A DNA stretch of 64,000 bases, taken from Pseudomonas sp. ERMR1:02 (lineage in GTDB: Bacteria; Pseudomonadota; Gammaproteobacteria; Pseudomonadales; Pseudomonadaceae). Numbering within the stretch: the first letter of the stretch is position 1; each line of letters starts with the position of its first letter. Shown here piece by piece: positions 28,014 to 37,568 of the stretch. The DNA is taken from contig NZ_NKJI01000004.1 of assembly GCF_002277815.1 (NCBI RefSeq), positions 248,001 through 312,000 of the forward strand. Direction: 5' to 3'. Both the position numbers and the translations under genes were made by a program. The notes beneath the pieces were generated by a model. That model was not told the origin of the DNA and made no database searches. It saw only the letters and a list, made by a program, of their open reading frames with translations.

Positions 28014-28039
28014 AAGGGGAGACCCGTCGGCCTCCCCTT
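28014..28039 (-). terminator. rho-independent terminator-like hairpin, minus strand
   Basis: AAGGGGAG (28014-28021) pairs with CTCCCCTT (28032-28039) around a ten-base loop. On the minus strand it is followed by TTTCTTG. It implies a minus-strand transcript from the region 28040-28325. Confidence 0.6.
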
Positions 28040-28081
28040 GAGAACTTCGTCCGTGCTCGACGCTTTTGACGTCGGCTCACC

Positions 28082-28252
28082 TCACGCCGTCTTCTGGACA
28101 GTGTGTAGCTCGGGGGCCGGCTCATCCCCTGTGGGGGTGGCGACCGCAGCTGGCCTGTTTGGGCGAGCCGCACTGGACTGTTTGTCCGAGCAGTGATTCT
28201 GGTGATAAGAATAGGCTCTGAGCGCCGGCAGAGGATTGCGAAGATTGCTCAA
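28082..28252 (-). CDS. possible small protein, 56 codons
   Basis: From a TTG at 28252 an open frame reads MSNLRNPLPALRAYSYHQNH and ends PAPELHTVQKTA, followed 43 bases later by a hairpin oriented to end its transcript. It has no recognised family, no signal peptide and only a weak ribosome-binding site. It could equally be a remnant or chance frame; I list it because the terminator otherwise has no gene. Confidence 0.22.
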   Translation of the reverse strand: MSNLRNPLPALRAYSYHQNHCSDKQSSAARPNRPAAVATPTGDEPAPELHTVQKTA

Positions 28253-28325
28253 ATAAACATCACTTGCGCAATTTTTGACCCTGGATAGATAATCTTCCGC
28301 AATAGTTACAACAAGGAGCCGATTG

Positions 28326-28805
28326 ATGAGCAAACTCGACCGATACGACCTGAGCATTCTGGCTGAATTGCAGCGCGATGCGCGCATTTCCAATCAGGAG
28401 CTGGCCGAACGCATCGGCCTGTCACCCTCACCCTGCTCCCGTCGGGTCAAGCAACTGGAAGATGATGGGTATATCACTCGCCAGGTCGCGCTGCTCGACC
28501 GCAAGATGCTGGGCCTGAGCCTGACGGCGTATGTGCTGATCGGCATGGACCGCCATACCCCGGAGCGTTTCGAGAACTTCGAAGCAGCCATCCGCACCTT
28601 GCCGCAAGTGCTGGAATGCAGCCTTGTGACCGGGATGGATGCCGACTATCAGCTCAAGGTCGTGGTACCGGACATGGACCATTATCAGAAGCTGCTGCTG
28701 GGGCACCTGACGCGGATTGAAGGGGTCACCAGTGTGCGTTCGAGTTTTGTGCTGAACCAAGTCCTCAACAGCACCGAACTACCTTTGACTCATCTGCGTA
28801 GCTAA
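28326..28805 (+). CDS. Lrp/AsnC-family transcriptional regulator
   Basis: This intact 159-residue regulator has an N-terminal helix-turn-helix (LDRYDLSILAELQRDARISN; ELAERIGLSPSPCSRRVKQL) and the alpha-beta RAM domain (LGLSLTAYVLIGMDRHTPER; VLECSLVTGMDADYQLKVVV) that usually binds an amino acid and builds the dimer or octamer. AAGGAG lies before the ATG at 28326. No divergent enzyme gene is recognisable, so its target is not evident. A long REP-derived palindrome follows the stop. Confidence 0.9.
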   Translation: MSKLDRYDLSILAELQRDARISNQELAERIGLSPSPCSRRVKQLEDDGYITRQVALLDRKMLGLSLTAYVLIGMDRHTPERFENFEAAIRTLPQVLECSLVTGMDADYQLKVVVPDMDHYQKLLLGHLTRIEGVTSVRSSFVLNQVLNSTELPLTHLRS

Positions 28806-28814
28806 TGACGCCTT

Positions 28815-28901
28815 CGCGGGCAAGCCTCGCTCCTACAGGTTTTGTGTCGGACGAAATTTTCGCGACCGACACAAAACCCGTAGGAGCGAGGCTTGCCCGC
28901 G
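28815..28901. repeat. REPIN, family B, with extended near-perfect stem
   Basis: The usual 22-base arm (from 28815 and to 28901) continues inward with GGTTTTGTGTCGG (28838-28850) and CCGACACAAAACC (28866-28878). The stem is 36 positions with one mismatch and a 15-base loop. Confidence 0.9.
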
Positions 28902-29018
28902 AAGAGGCCGGTACAGGCGACGAATAGCTGCGACACACCGCCGCAGGCCAGCACTGCACGCACCCTCCATGCCTTATACTCCAGCGCCTTTTAGCCCCGC
29001 CCACGCTGGAGATGTCCA

Positions 29019-29228
29019 ATGGATCCTGCAGTATTAGAAGAGTGGATGATGACCGGACTGGTCAGCATCCTGATCATTTTCATGGGTTTTATCGTCTGGG
29101 ATCTGGCGAAGAAGTCCAAGGCCGGGCGCTTCGGTTCGTTCGTTCTGTTTTCCGTGCTGGGCCTTGGGGTGGCGGCGTTCATCATCAAGAGCGTGGTGAT
29201 CGGCCTGATCGAATCCGGCGCCTTATAA
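29019..29228 (+). CDS. DUF2788 family small membrane protein
   Basis: This 69-residue protein has two hydrophobic helices ([18 protein letters not shown] and [20 protein letters not shown]) joined by a basic loop (KKSKAGRFG), which fits the DUF2788 family. Its role is unknown. The 3' end overlaps the convergent rluE gene by six bases. A -10-like TATACT lies near 28975-28980 upstream. Confidence 0.83.
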   Translation: MDPAVLEEWMMTGLVSILIIFMGFIVWDLAKKSKAGRFGSFVLFSVLGLGVAAFIIKSVVIGLIESGAL

Positions 29229-29864
29229 GCGCGCCGGCACTTCCTTCCACTGGCCTTGATCGAGCCCTTCGATCGTCCAGTCGCCGATCCTGACTCGCAC
29301 CAGCCGCAACGTCGGCAGTCCGACCGCCGCCGTCATGCGTCTTACCTGCCGATTGCGGCCTTCGCGAATCACCAGCTCCAGCCAGCTCGTCGGCACGCTT
29401 TTACGAAAGCGTACCGGCGGATTGCGCGGCCACAACTCGGGCTCATCCAGTTGTCGCGCTTGGGCAGGCAAGGTCATGCCGTCGTTCAACTCGACGCCTT
29501 CACGCAAACGCTGCAACTGCTCGGCGCTGGGCTCGCCCTCCACCTGCACCCAATAGGTCTTGGCCAGTTTGTGCTTCGGGTCGGCAATGCGCGCCTGAAG
29601 CTGGCCATCGTTGGTCAGCAGCAGCAAACCTTCGCTGTCGCGGTCCAGTCGCCCTGCCGGATAGATTCCTGGAATCTCGATAAAGTCCTTGAGCGTCGCC
29701 CGCCCTTCGCCGTCGCTGAATTGCGTCAATACGTCGAACGGCTTGTTGAACAGGATCAGCTTTGGTTCAGCCGGAGCCGCTTTGGCGACACGGCGTGGGG
29801 CTGAGGATAGTGACGAGGGCTTCGCGCCAGGACGGCGGGAGACGGGACGTTGAGGACGAGACAT
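29223..29864 (-). CDS. rluE: 23S rRNA pseudouridine(2457) synthase RluE
   Basis: RluE isomerises one uridine of 23S rRNA. The 213 residues start with a basic Ser/Pro/Arg-rich tail, then [20 protein letters not shown], the catalytic block [20 protein letters not shown] with its Asp, [13 protein letters not shown], and the C-terminal [20 protein letters not shown] typical of the RsuA/RluB/E/F group. The absence of an S4 domain favours RluE over RluB or RluF. Confidence 0.9.
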   Translation of the reverse strand: MSRPQRPVSRRPGAKPSSLSSAPRRVAKAAPAEPKLILFNKPFDVLTQFSDGEGRATLKDFIEIPGIYPAGRLDRDSEGLLLLTNDGQLQARIADPKHKLAKTYWVQVEGEPSAEQLQRLREGVELNDGMTLPAQARQLDEPELWPRNPPVRFRKSVPTSWLELVIREGRNRQVRRMTAAVGLPTLRLVRVRIGDWTIEGLDQGQWKEVPARL

Positions 29865-29935
29865 GGGAGAGGGAACATCTAACGGTCAGGGCTCACTATG
29901 CTAGTGGCCTGACCGCCAAATGACCATGACAACCG

Positions 29936-31398
29936 TTAGCGGAACGGCGGTTCGTCGAAGCTGCGCAGTTTGCGCGAGTGCAGCGAATTGAGTTCGGTAC
30001 GCAGCAGATCCACCGCTTCGATACCGATTTCAAGTGCTGGCTGACCGCGCGCTCATAAAACGCGTTGGCCGAGCCAGGCAGCTTGATTTCACTGTGCAGC
30101 GGTTTGTCCGAAACACAGAGCAACGTGCCGTACGGCACCCGCAAGCGATAACCCTGGGCGGCAATGGTGCCGCTTTCCATGTCCACCGCCACGGCGCGGG
30201 ACAGGTTGATCAGCGGCCGTTCCTGGGCCCAGCGCAGTTCCCAGTTACGGTCGTCGTAGGTCAGCACGGTGCCGGTGCGCAGACGTTTCTTCAGTTCGTC
30301 GCCTTTCTCGCCGGTGATGTTCGCCGCCGCTTGCTGCAAGGCCATCTGCACTTCGGCCAGGGCCGGAATCGGAATGTTCGGCGGCACCACGCGGTCGAGA
30401 ATGCCATCGCGACGCATGTAAGCGTGAGCCAGCACGTAGTCGCCAATGGTCTGCGACTGACGCAAGCCGCCGCAGTGACCGATCATCAGCCAGCAATGCG
30501 GACGCAACACCGCCAGGTGATCGGTGATGTTCTTGGCATTGGACGGACCGACGCCGATGTTTACCAACGTCACGCCGTGACCATCGCTGGCGATCAGATG
30601 ATAGGCCGGCATCTGGTAACGGTGCCAGACCACACCGGCGGCAATCGCCGAGGCTTCGCCGTGGTCCATGCTCTTTTCGATAATCACGTTGCCCGGCAAC
30701 ACCATGCGCACAAAACGCGGATCGCTGCGCAACTGCTCCAGCCCGTGGACAATGAACTGGTCGACGTAACGGTGATAGTTGGTCAGCAGAATCCATGGCT
30801 GCACATGGCGCCAGTCACTGCCGGTGTAATGCACCAGGCGGCGCAGGGAGAAATCCACCCGCGCCGCGTCGAACAAGGCCAGGGGCAGCGGATCGGTGTT
30901 TTCCCAATCGTACAAACCATCGGCAATGCCGTCGGTCGCCGCCGACAGATCAGTACTCGGGAACACCCGCGCCAACACGGCAGCGGTGACGCCAGAGCCG
31001 GCCAGTTCATCGCCCTGCTCGACCACGTACGGATAAGGGATGTTCTGCTCGCTGACACCGACTTCCACGGTCACGGTGAAGTCGTGCATCAACGGCACCA
31101 GCTGTTCCAGCAGGTACTTACGGAAAGCGGATGGATGGGTGACGGTGACGCTGTAGGTGCCCGGCAACTGGACCTTGGCATACGCGCGGGTGGTCTGTGG
31201 GACTTCGCCCTGGCAGTGGTAGGTCAGGCGCAGTTCGGGATAACGAAAACTCGCCCGCTGCTCGGCATCCGGCTCGATGCGATCCTTGAGATAGCGCTTG
31301 AGCGCCTGACTCAGTGCGGTGGTTGCACGATGGTGCAAATACGCAAGCTGATCCACGGCTTGCTCGGCGGTTTGAACGACAATAAAAGCTTCGGTCAC
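29936..31398 (-). pseudogene. amn: AMP nucleosidase, one-base frameshift near the 3' end
   Basis: AMP nucleosidase splits AMP into adenine and ribose 5-phosphate. The protein shows the N-terminal regulatory domain (ALSQALKRYLKDRIEPDAEQ; LTYHCQGEVPQTTRAYAKVQ) and the catalytic phosphorylase-like domain (LVNIGVGPSNAKNITDHLAV; LMIGHCGGLRQSQTIGDYVL; AVDMESGTIAAQGYRLRVPY). One A is missing near 30028-30030 after AVSQHLK; the restored end runs ...IGIEAVDLL to a TAA at 29936. The GTG at 31398 has AGGA eight bases upstream and gives MTEAFIVVQ; an ATG at 31407 is the alternative. Restored length is 487 residues. Confidence 0.88.
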
Positions 31399-31492
31399 GA
31401 TCAGCATCCTGTGTTCTGACTTGCAGAGCTTCATCTTGCCTGCATCGCCGCTTCACGGGAACACTTACACAAATACTGGCTCACCAAAAATC

Positions 31493-31603
31493 AAATGTGG
31501 GAGCGGCGGTGCGACAATTCGACTTGCTCGCGAAAGCGGACTATCAGCCAATACAACTGTTGAATGCTGAATCGCATTCGCGAGCAAGCCCGCTCCCACA
31601 TTT
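31493..31603. repeat. REPIN, family A, with an interrupted left arm
   Basis: The right arm (about 31573-31603) is the normal family A sequence. In the left arm GTGGGAGCGG is separated from CTTGCTCGCG by 16 bases (CGGTGCGACAATTCGA) where the normal arm has a single G. The loop keeps the inner inverted pair of family A. Confidence 0.85.
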
Positions 31604-31629
31604 GTTCAGTGTGGATCATGAAGCCGTGA

Positions 31630-33279
31630 TCAGAAGCCCTGCGGAGTCGAACGAGCGACGAGCGCTCCCACATCCAACCCTCGTGGCAATCCGCCGTAGA
31701 CCCGGCCTCCGCCATTCAGACGACTGGCAATAAACGCATCACTCACCACTGAATTGCCCGCCTCCAGCAACAGCTTGGCCTGAAGCCCAAGGGCAATATC
31801 TTCAGTCAATTGCCGCGCGCGGTACTGAATGTCGCTGGTGTCCTTGAAAGCTGTCTGCAATTGATTGATGTGGGCGGCGAGGCGCTTGTCGCCATGGCCG
31901 TCACCCAACTCGCTGAACAAGGCGTCCAGCACGCCCGGCTCTTTCGACAGGGCCCTCAGCACATCAAGGCATTGCACGTTGCCGGAACCTTCCCATGTCG
32001 AGTTCACCGGTGCTTCACGATAGAGGCGCGGCAGGATGCTGTCTTCAACATATCCCGCACCGCCCATGCATTCAGCCGCTTCGTTGATCATCGCCGGCGC
32101 GCGTTTGCAGATCCAGTACTTGCCTACGGCCGTTACCAGTCGGGCGAATTTCGCTTCCTGCGCGTCCTCCAGATGATCCAGCGCCCGGCCCATGCGCAGG
32201 CTCAGAGCCAGCGCCGCTTCACTTTCCAGCGCCAGGTCCGCCAGCACGTTTTGCATCAAGGGTTGTTCGCTGAGCAGTTTGCCGCCGACCATACGGTGGG
32301 CGCAGTGATGGCTGGCCTGGGTCAGCGCCTGACGCATCAAGGCACTGGAACCGACCATGCAATCGAAGCGAGTCATGGCGACCATTTCGATAATGGTCGG
32401 AACGCCCCGGCCTTCTTCGCCGACCATCCATGCCAAGGCACCACGGAACTCCACTTCGCTGGAAGCGTTGGAGCAGTTGCCGAGCTTGTTCTTCAGGCGC
32501 TGGATGTAGAACTGATTGCGCGTGTCATCCGGGCGATGGCGCGGCAGCAAGAAGCAGGTCAGGCCTTTATCCGTCTGCGCCAAAGTCAGGAAGGCATCGC
32601 ACATCGGCGCCGAACAGAACCACTTGTGCCCTACCAGTTCGTAAGGCTGACCAGGACCGCTGGCACCCACCGGATAAGCCTTGGTGGTGTTGGCCCGAAC
32701 ATCGGTGCCGCCCTGTTTTTCGGTCATGGCCATGCCGATGGTGACACCGGCCTTGTGGGCCATGCCGACGTTACGCGGGTCGTATTCGGTGGCGAGGATT
32801 TTTGGCAGCCACTTTTGCGCCAGGTCCGGTTGCAGGCGCAGCGCCGGGACACTGGCGAAGGTCATGGTCAGCGGGCAACCGCTGCCGGCTTCAGCCTGGC
32901 TGTGCAGATACGTCATGGATGCCCGGGCGACGTGGGCGCCGTCCTGCGGATGCGCCCAAGGCAGCGAGGTCAAGCCATGCTCGATCGCCGCGCGCATCAG
33001 CTGGTGATACGCCGGGTGAAACTCCACCAGATCGATACGGTGACCATAGCGGTCGTGACTGTTGAACACCGGTTTGTTCTGATTGGCCAGAAACCCCGCT
33101 TCCATCAGCGGCCCGCCAGCCAATGCGCCGTAAGCCTCGATCCGCGACTCGGCCCAACCGGCCCCGAAACGCCGCGACCACTCCTGCAATGGCAAATCAA
33201 TGCGATACAGGTTGGCGCCGTCCAGTGACGGCGGCTGGTTGGTGACTTCGTGGGTTTCGGCGAACTGATGCAGGTTCAT
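31630..33279 (-). CDS. acyl-CoA dehydrogenase, AidB-like
   Basis: This 549-residue flavoprotein belongs to the AidB branch of acyl-CoA dehydrogenases. It shows GMAMTEKQGGTDVRANTTKA (FAD/substrate block), YELVGHKWFCSAPMCDAFLT, RLKNKLGNCSNASSEVEFRG and, near the C-terminus, ECMGGAGYVEDSILPRLYRE, where the catalytic base region lies. AidB proteins bind DNA and answer alkylation stress, while close relatives act on branched acyl-CoA; the sequence does not decide between them. AAGGAG precedes the ATG at 33279. Confidence 0.88.
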   Translation of the reverse strand: MNLHQFAETHEVTNQPPSLDGANLYRIDLPLQEWSRRFGAGWAESRIEAYGALAGGPLMEAGFLANQNKPVFNSHDRYGHRIDLVEFHPAYHQLMRAAIEHGLTSLPWAHPQDGAHVARASMTYLHSQAEAGSGCPLTMTFASVPALRLQPDLAQKWLPKILATEYDPRNVGMAHKAGVTIGMAMTEKQGGTDVRANTTKAYPVGASGPGQPYELVGHKWFCSAPMCDAFLTLAQTDKGLTCFLLPRHRPDDTRNQFYIQRLKNKLGNCSNASSEVEFRGALAWMVGEEGRGVPTIIEMVAMTRFDCMVGSSALMRQALTQASHHCAHRMVGGKLLSEQPLMQNVLADLALESEAALALSLRMGRALDHLEDAQEAKFARLVTAVGKYWICKRAPAMINEAAECMGGAGYVEDSILPRLYREAPVNSTWEGSGNVQCLDVLRALSKEPGVLDALFSELGDGHGDKRLAAHINQLQTAFKDTSDIQYRARQLTEDIALGLQAKLLLEAGNSVVSDAFIASRLNGGGRVYGGLPRGLDVGALVARSTPQGF

Positions 33280-33353
33280 GAGGGGGCTCCTTTGGTCAGC
33301 CAAGGAATTTCAGTTAAGCACTGCCCCTCGGCCGAACAAAGTGTCATATCCGC

Positions 33354-35734
33354 CTAACTGCCGGCGCTTTCGCCCTGTTTCGGACAGAGAACCCTACGAT
33401 AGAGCGCAGCCTGCAAATCTTCGAACTTCACCGGTTTGCTCAGGTAATCAATCAGCGCGCCGGTCGGGCAGCGCTCTCGATCCACGCCCTGGGAGAGCAT
33501 GAACACCGGCAACTCGGCGCGACCCGGCAATGCACGAATCTGGCAGCAGACGGACTCACCTTCCAGCGCCGGCAATTGGCTATCGAGCAATACGGCATCA
33601 AAGGTTTCACGCTGCAGGAAATCGAGCGCGGCGATTGCGTTGTCGGCGGTACGCACCCGGAACCCGAGCTTGAGCAACATGCCACGCATCACCAATTGAT
33701 TGATGCTGTTGTCATCCACCAGCAGTACGGTGCAATCCTGCGGCAGTCGCAGGCGCGGGAAATTCCCGGTCATGAAGGGCACTGACGGAGGCTCGACCAC
33801 CGGGATTTCAAATTCGACGTCGAGCTGGAAACGGCTGCCACGCCCCGGCTCGGAGCGATGCGTCAGGCGGCCGCCGAGCAATTCGATGAGTTGCCGGCAG
33901 ATCGCCAGGCCAACACCCAGCCCGCCGTACTCACGGGTCATCGAACCGTCGAGCTGGAAAAACCGCTGATACATTGTCGCCTCACCCAGATCGGTAAAGC
34001 CGATGCCGGTGTCGATCACCGCGAAGGACAACGCCAGCCGATCAGGGCCGACCATTTTCCCGGTCACCCGCAGCGCCAGGCCACCGACCCTGGTGAACTT
34101 GATGGCGTTATCCAACAGACATTCCAGGCATTGCGCCAACTTGGCACTGTCGCCGTGCAAGCGATCCGGCACACCCGGCGCCACGTCGACCTTGAAGTCC
34201 AGCGACTTGCTGCAAGCATTGCCGTCGAATTGCGCGCGTAATGCCTCGACCACGCCACGCAGACTAAAGGCCGAAGGGAAAACCTTGAGCTTGCCGGCCT
34301 GCAATTCGGTCAGCGTAAGAATGCCGTTGACCATGCGCATCATGTCCCGCGCCGAACCCGAGGCCGTTTGCTGGTATTGCTCCAGCTCCGGGTCCATTTC
34401 AACGGTTTGCATCAGTTCCAGCGAACCGATCACGCCGTTCATGGGCGTGCGCAACTCATGGGTCAGGGTCGCGAGAAACTCGTCCTTGAGTCGGTTACTG
34501 CGCGCCAGCTGCTGGTTGAGGACTTCCAGTTTTTGCCCGGCGTCGAGCAGGGTTTGTGCCTGCTGCTCACGCATGGCATTAATGCGGTCGGCCAGCGCCA
34601 GCGACAACAGCGCCACTTCGATGGCTGAGCCGATCTGGCTGGAGTACATGGTCAGGAACACGTTCGGCAGGTAGCCCAGCACCATCAGGGTATTGATGAT
34701 GCCGCCGAGCAAAAACGCCGACCAGGCAATAATGAATAACGCGCGACCCGCAGCCCGCGCAACCAGGCAAAATCCCGCCGCAAAAATCACCACCGTGAAG
34801 ATCAGCGCCAGAGCCGTCGCCAGGCGCAATGCCAGGGCATAGCTTGTCATCAGCGACAACCCGACCACCAACGCACTGAACGCGACCAGCGCCAGTAACA
34901 AGCGGTCAAGCCAGCGACTGTAAGTGGCCATCTGCAGGAAACCGCGGGCGAACTGACTGCCGAACAGCCCGGCGCAGCCAATGAAAAACGGCGTCGCCGC
35001 ATTGGCCCACCAGGGATTGTCCGGCCAGAAGTACTGCACGGCCGCGCCGTTCACCGACAGCTGATACAAACCGAACGAGGCGATATAGAAGATGTAATAG
35101 AGGTAACTGGTGTCGCGTACGCTGAGATAGATGAACAGGTGTAGACCAGCATCCCCAGCAATACACCGTAGATCAGCCCCAACACGTAGAGCCGCAACGG
35201 TTGCTCTTCGAGGTACGCGGTGCTCGACCACAGCGTGACCGGCGCCTGGATCGAACCCTGGCTTTGCAGGCGCAGATACAGGGTCTGCGTCTGGTCGGGA
35301 GTGAAGTCCAGATTGAACAGGAAGTTGTTCTGGCGTATCTCGCGACTGGCGAACGGCAGGGCATCGCCGGTCTGGCGCACCAATTGATAGTTTCCGGCCG
35401 CATCGGGCAAATACAGATCAAGGTGATCGAGAGGCGGATAGGCCAGTTCCAGCAGCCAGGTACGGTGCGTCGCCGGGTTGGTCGGGTGGTAACGCAAATC
35501 GATTTTCAGCCAGAAAACCGAACGCGAATACCCGGCATTGAGGGTGGCTTTATCGTGTGGTTTGAAGTTGCCTGACGCAGCTTGCGTACGTACTTGCGCG
35601 ATGGTCGCCTGACCATCGACATCTTCAAACACTTGCAGGGTCCGGCCCAGGGGGAGGCTTTGAGTGAACTCATCGAATTCGACGGCGTTCGCCAGGAGGG
35701 GCAAACACAATAGCAACATTAGCAAATAGCGCAT
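33354..35734 (-). pseudogene. 7TM-DISM hybrid sensor histidine kinase/response regulator, one-base frameshift
   Basis: A signal peptide (MRYLLMLLLCLPLLANA) leads into a periplasmic 7TMR-DISMED2-type domain (about 20-170) and seven membrane helices. The frame breaks near 35138-35142, between LLGMLVY and LFIYLSVRDTSYLYYI. Then come HisKA (FLATLTHELRTPMNGVIGSL, His about 425), HATPase_c (LLDNAIKF, VIDTGIGF, GGLGVGLAICRQLI) and one receiver domain (VLLVDDNSINQLV; LLDSQLPALEG with phospho-Asp about 716; YLSKPVK). Restored length is 793 residues. The layout resembles RetS/LadS-type kinases but with a single receiver. No partner regulator is adjacent. Confidence 0.9.
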
Positions 35735-36098
35735 TTATGCCCCAGCGTGGCCTGTCCGGTTCTGTCAGGAAGCCCCCCATTCCCTTTGAGTAGACGTAAA
35801 ACCGGTGTTACCTATTATTGGTTTGGATCCACTCTAGCATAGCCGTTGATGGCTATTGAGCACTATAGAAATTTTTCCTACAAAGGCTCTAGCACGGGAG
35901 TTCCAGAGAAGATAATTGAGATAGAGCTATTTGTTCGATCAAACCACCTGTCTGTAGGAGCGAGCTTGCTCGCGATGTACTCAAGAGCGCCGCGTTTATC
36001 CTGTAACGCCGCGTTATCGTTAACGACCATCGCGAGCAAGCTCGCTCCTACTGGGACTGTCATGACTCGCTGGTCGACTGGTGGTAAGCTCGCGCACC
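35735..36098. other. intergenic region between the hybrid kinase and thiD
   Basis: This 364-base divergent region holds promoters for both genes, which I cannot pin down, and the REPIN at 35953-36050. The rest (35780-35940) is relatively A+T-rich and shows no gene. No thiamine riboswitch-like structure is evident before thiD. Confidence 0.45.
35953..36050. repeat. REPIN, family C
   Basis: Arms TGTAGGAGCGAGCTTGCTCG (from 35953) and TCGCGAGCAAGCTCGCTCCT (from 36030) are inverted. The right side of the loop, ATCGTTAACGACCA, is the complement of the conserved family C loop sequence. It ends about 50 bases before the thiD start. Confidence 0.88.
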
Positions 36099-36895
36099 AT
36101 GAATATCTACAGCTCTCGCCCCGTTGTCCTCTGTCTCTCCGGCCACGACCCAAGTGGTGGCGCCGGCTTGCAGGCAGATATCGAAGCCCTGCTTGCTCAG
36201 GGTTGCCATGCGGCACCAGCCGTCACAGCCCTGACCGTGCAAGACACCGTCAATGTCACCGACTTCCGCGTCCTGGACCGTGAGTGGGTGTTGGCCCAGG
36301 CCAATGCCGTGCTCAACGACTCCGAAGTCGCTGCGGTCAAACTGGCATGCTCGGTTCCCTGGAAATGGTCGACACCGTTGTCGAACTGCTTTCGGCGCAC
36401 CCGCATTTGCCAGTGGTCTGCGACCCGGTGCTGCGTGCTGGCGGCGGCGGACGTCTGGGCAAGGACGAAGTCGGCTACGCCATGCGCGAACGCCTGCTGC
36501 CCTTGTCGATCATCGCCACCCCCAACCTCCCCGAAGCCCGAATCCTCGCCGAACTGCCTGAAGGCACCGCGGACGAGTGCGCTGAAAAGCTTCTGCCGTT
36601 CGTCAAACACCTGCTGATCACCGGCGGCCATGGCGACGAAACCGAAATCCACAATCGCCTCTATAGCCGCGATGGCCTGTGCGAAACCTACACCTGCCAG
36701 CGCCTGCCCGGCAGCTATCACGGTTCCGGCTGCACTCTGGCCAGCGCGCTTGCCGGTCGTCTGGCCCAAGGTGAAAACCTCGCCAGTGCTGTTCAGACCG
36801 CGCTTAACTACACGTGGCGCACCCTGCGTGATGCCGAGCAGTTGGGCAAAGGCCAGTTCGTGCCGCGCCGCCTGCCACTGGACTTCTGTTCGTAA
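36099..36895 (+). pseudogene. thiD: hydroxymethylpyrimidine/phosphomethylpyrimidine kinase, one-base frameshift
   Basis: ThiD makes hydroxymethylpyrimidine diphosphate for thiamine synthesis. The N-terminus (SRPVVLCLSGHDPSGGAGLQ) has the substrate motif, and the later frame gives VVCDPVLRAGGGGRLGKDEV, ITGGHGDETEIHNRLYS and the nucleotide site LPGSYHGSGCTLASALAGRL. One G is missing near 36343-36346 (AAVKL to GMLGSLEMVD). Restored length is 265 residues. The thiE gene follows after 18 bases and hemL after that, a usual Pseudomonas order. A break in this biosynthetic gene is more likely a sequence error than real loss. Confidence 0.9.
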
Positions 36896-36913
36896 CGCCA
36901 TGAGGCCTGTCCG

Positions 36914-37537
36914 ATGAAACTACGTGGCCTGTACGCCATCACCGACAGCACGTTGCTGGCCGGTAAATTCCTGTCGTACGTGGAGGCGGCGCTGGAAGGC
37001 GGCGTCACCCTGTTGCAGTACCGCGACAAAAGCAGCGACGAGGCCCGCCGCCTGCGTGAAGCCGAAGCCTTGCGCGACTTGTGCGACCGCTACAAGACCC
37101 AATTGATCATCAATGACGACGCCGAACTGGCAGCACGCCTGAACGTTGGCGTGCATCTGGGGCAGACCGACGGCCCGCTGACCCCGGCCCGCGCGTTGCT
37201 CGGCTCCAAGGCCATCATCGGTTCGACTTGCCATGCGCAACTCGAACTCGCCGAGCAGGCCGCCAAAGAAGGCGCCAGTTACGTCGCCTTCGGCCGCTTC
37301 TTCAATTCCAGCACCAAACCCGGCGCGCCGACCTGCAGCCTTGAACTGCTCGACAAGGCTCGCGGGCAGTTGCACCTGCCGATCTGCGCGATTGGCGGCA
37401 TCACCCTGGACAATGCCGCGCCGCTGGTGGCCCACGGGGTCGATCTGCTCGCCGTGGTACATGGCCTGTTTGGCGCCCAGAGCCCGGCTGAAGTGACCCG
37501 CCGCGCCCGTGCGTTCAACGACCTGCTTTCTATTTAA
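36914..37537 (+). CDS. thiE: thiamine phosphate synthase
   Basis: ThiE joins hydroxymethylpyrimidine diphosphate and thiazole phosphate to give thiamine phosphate. The 207-residue TIM-barrel protein shows [77 protein letters not shown] (diphosphate contact) and [20 protein letters not shown]. It lies 18 bases after thiD and 31 before hemL, so the three genes are probably one transcript. Confidence 0.94.
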   Translation: MKLRGLYAITDSTLLAGKFLSYVEAALEGGVTLLQYRDKSSDEARRLREAEALRDLCDRYKTQLIINDDAELAARLNVGVHLGQTDGPLTPARALLGSKAIIGSTCHAQLELAEQAAKEGASYVAFGRFFNSSTKPGAPTCSLELLDKARGQLHLPICAIGGITLDNAAPLVAHGVDLLAVVHGLFGAQSPAEVTRRARAFNDLLSI

Positions 37538-37568
37538 GTGCCTTAAAATCTGATTTGAGAGCCCGATC

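Larger units (their letters stand above)
27891..28325. other. intergenic region upstream of the Lrp gene
   Basis: This 435-base stretch contains the terminator-like hairpin at 28014-28039, a possible 56-codon minus-strand frame (28082-28252), and the Lrp promoter region. The rest shows no recognisable element. Confidence 0.5.

Noticed and set aside
30034..33228. Two long plus-strand frames opposite amn and the acyl-CoA dehydrogenase
   Set aside because: Both are antisense mirrors of conserved enzymes, with no start signals and no family.
35735..36098. A thiamine riboswitch before thiD
   Set aside because: I could not find the conserved TPP-box pattern, and the region is partly occupied by a REPIN.
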